57,338 nt of DNA, taken from contig MNVR01000019.1 of the NCBI GenBank assembly GCA_001873995.1, forward strand, positions 1 to 57,338. The letters run 5' to 3'. The first letter of the stretch is position 1, and each line of letters begins with the position of its first letter. Under the pieces are notes generated by a model. The model was given only the letters and a program-made list of their open reading frames with translations, did not search any database and was not told where the DNA came from. The position numbers and the translations under genes are program-made. This stretch comes from Candidatus Phelpsiimicrobium noxiivivens. Lineage in GTDB: Bacteria > Omnitrophota > Gorgyraeia > Velamenicoccales > Velamenicoccaceae. This document shows positions 57,184 to 57,338 of the stretch, piece after piece.

Positions 57184-57338
57184 TATTCAGGGACACATCA
57201 CTTATTTCGTCAAATTCATAAGCCCGCCTGATCACGTTTGTTCATATTCAGGGACACATCACTTATTTCGTCAAATTCATAAGCCCGCCTGATCACGTTT
57301 GTTCATATTCAGGGACACATCACTTATTTCGTCAAATT
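57184..57338. repeat. 61-bp tandem array with AGGGACACATC core, cut by the window end
   Basis: Two full identical units and part of a third begin at 57184, 57245 and 57306. Each holds TATTCAGGGACACATCACTT and a GCCCGCCTGATCACG part. All positions are conserved, so no variable spacers. Just upstream, at 57153-57190, GTATTC recurs four times. Core equals the arm of the hairpin at 41361-41420. Confidence 0.9.

Noticed and set aside
57184-57338. CRISPR array
   Set aside because: The 61-bp units are identical throughout, with no unique spacers and no cas genes.

Overview
The window looks like a chromosomal piece of a Gram-negative-type bacterium. It encodes a TolC-type outer-membrane channel, a predicted outer-membrane beta-barrel, lipoproteins and periplasmic coiled-coil proteins. 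Tightly ATGA-coupled gene clusters, very large secreted coiled-coil proteins, short palindromic repeats in intergenic gaps and the fusions seen here (TsaC-YwlE, macro-Nudix, PurS-PurS-PurL) fit an uncultured lineage such as Candidatus Omnitrophota. That placement is inference, not shown by a marker gene. No rRNA, tRNA, phage, intact transposase or CRISPR array was seen.

Layout: positions 1-595 hold a structured repeat, followed by dus and a small membrane protein on the + strand, both with promoters that put the start codon at the predicted transcript start. From 23.1 kb down to 2.3 kb nearly everything lies on the - strand and reads as a nucleotide-metabolism supercluster: thyX, a LysM amidase, a cupin, an EamA-type protein, two small membrane proteins, purB, a broken glycosyltransferase, purL, a LOG-family protein, purQ, purF, purM, purD, purE, tsaC-ywlE, rpiB, glyA, dCMP deaminase, nrdR, a BFN-domain protein, cca and a macro-Nudix fusion.

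From 23.7 to 30.5 kb on the + strand is a glycine cleavage operon (gcvT, gcvH, gcvPA, gcvPB) followed by its lipoylation genes (lipM, lipA). Its leader carries a consensus-like promoter, an apparent ZTP/ZMP (pfl) riboswitch and an overlapping intrinsic terminator. Purine synthesis, glyA, gcv and thyX form one one-carbon/folate economy, and ZTP sensing fits it.

From 39.2 down to 30.5 kb (- strand) are a TMEM175-like channel, a DUF1646 transporter, a copper-type CsoR repressor with a promoter/operator, and a CusCBA-type RND efflux system with a TPR lipoprotein-like partner. From 43.8 to 39.4 kb are csp, typA, a half-size YehS protein, an ABC-F ATPase and a csp pseudogene made by deletion between direct repeats.

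From 57.1 down to 43.9 kb (- strand) is the most novel part: a beta-barrel protein, a lipoprotein and three very long secreted coiled-coil genes. All except the barrel share an unrecognised C-terminal module (roughly 60% identical by eye between two of them over about 146 ungapped positions). One of the three genes is broken by a frameshift and an in-frame TAG. Several families of palindromic repeats occupy most of the larger intergenic gaps, and a 61-bp tandem array closes the window.
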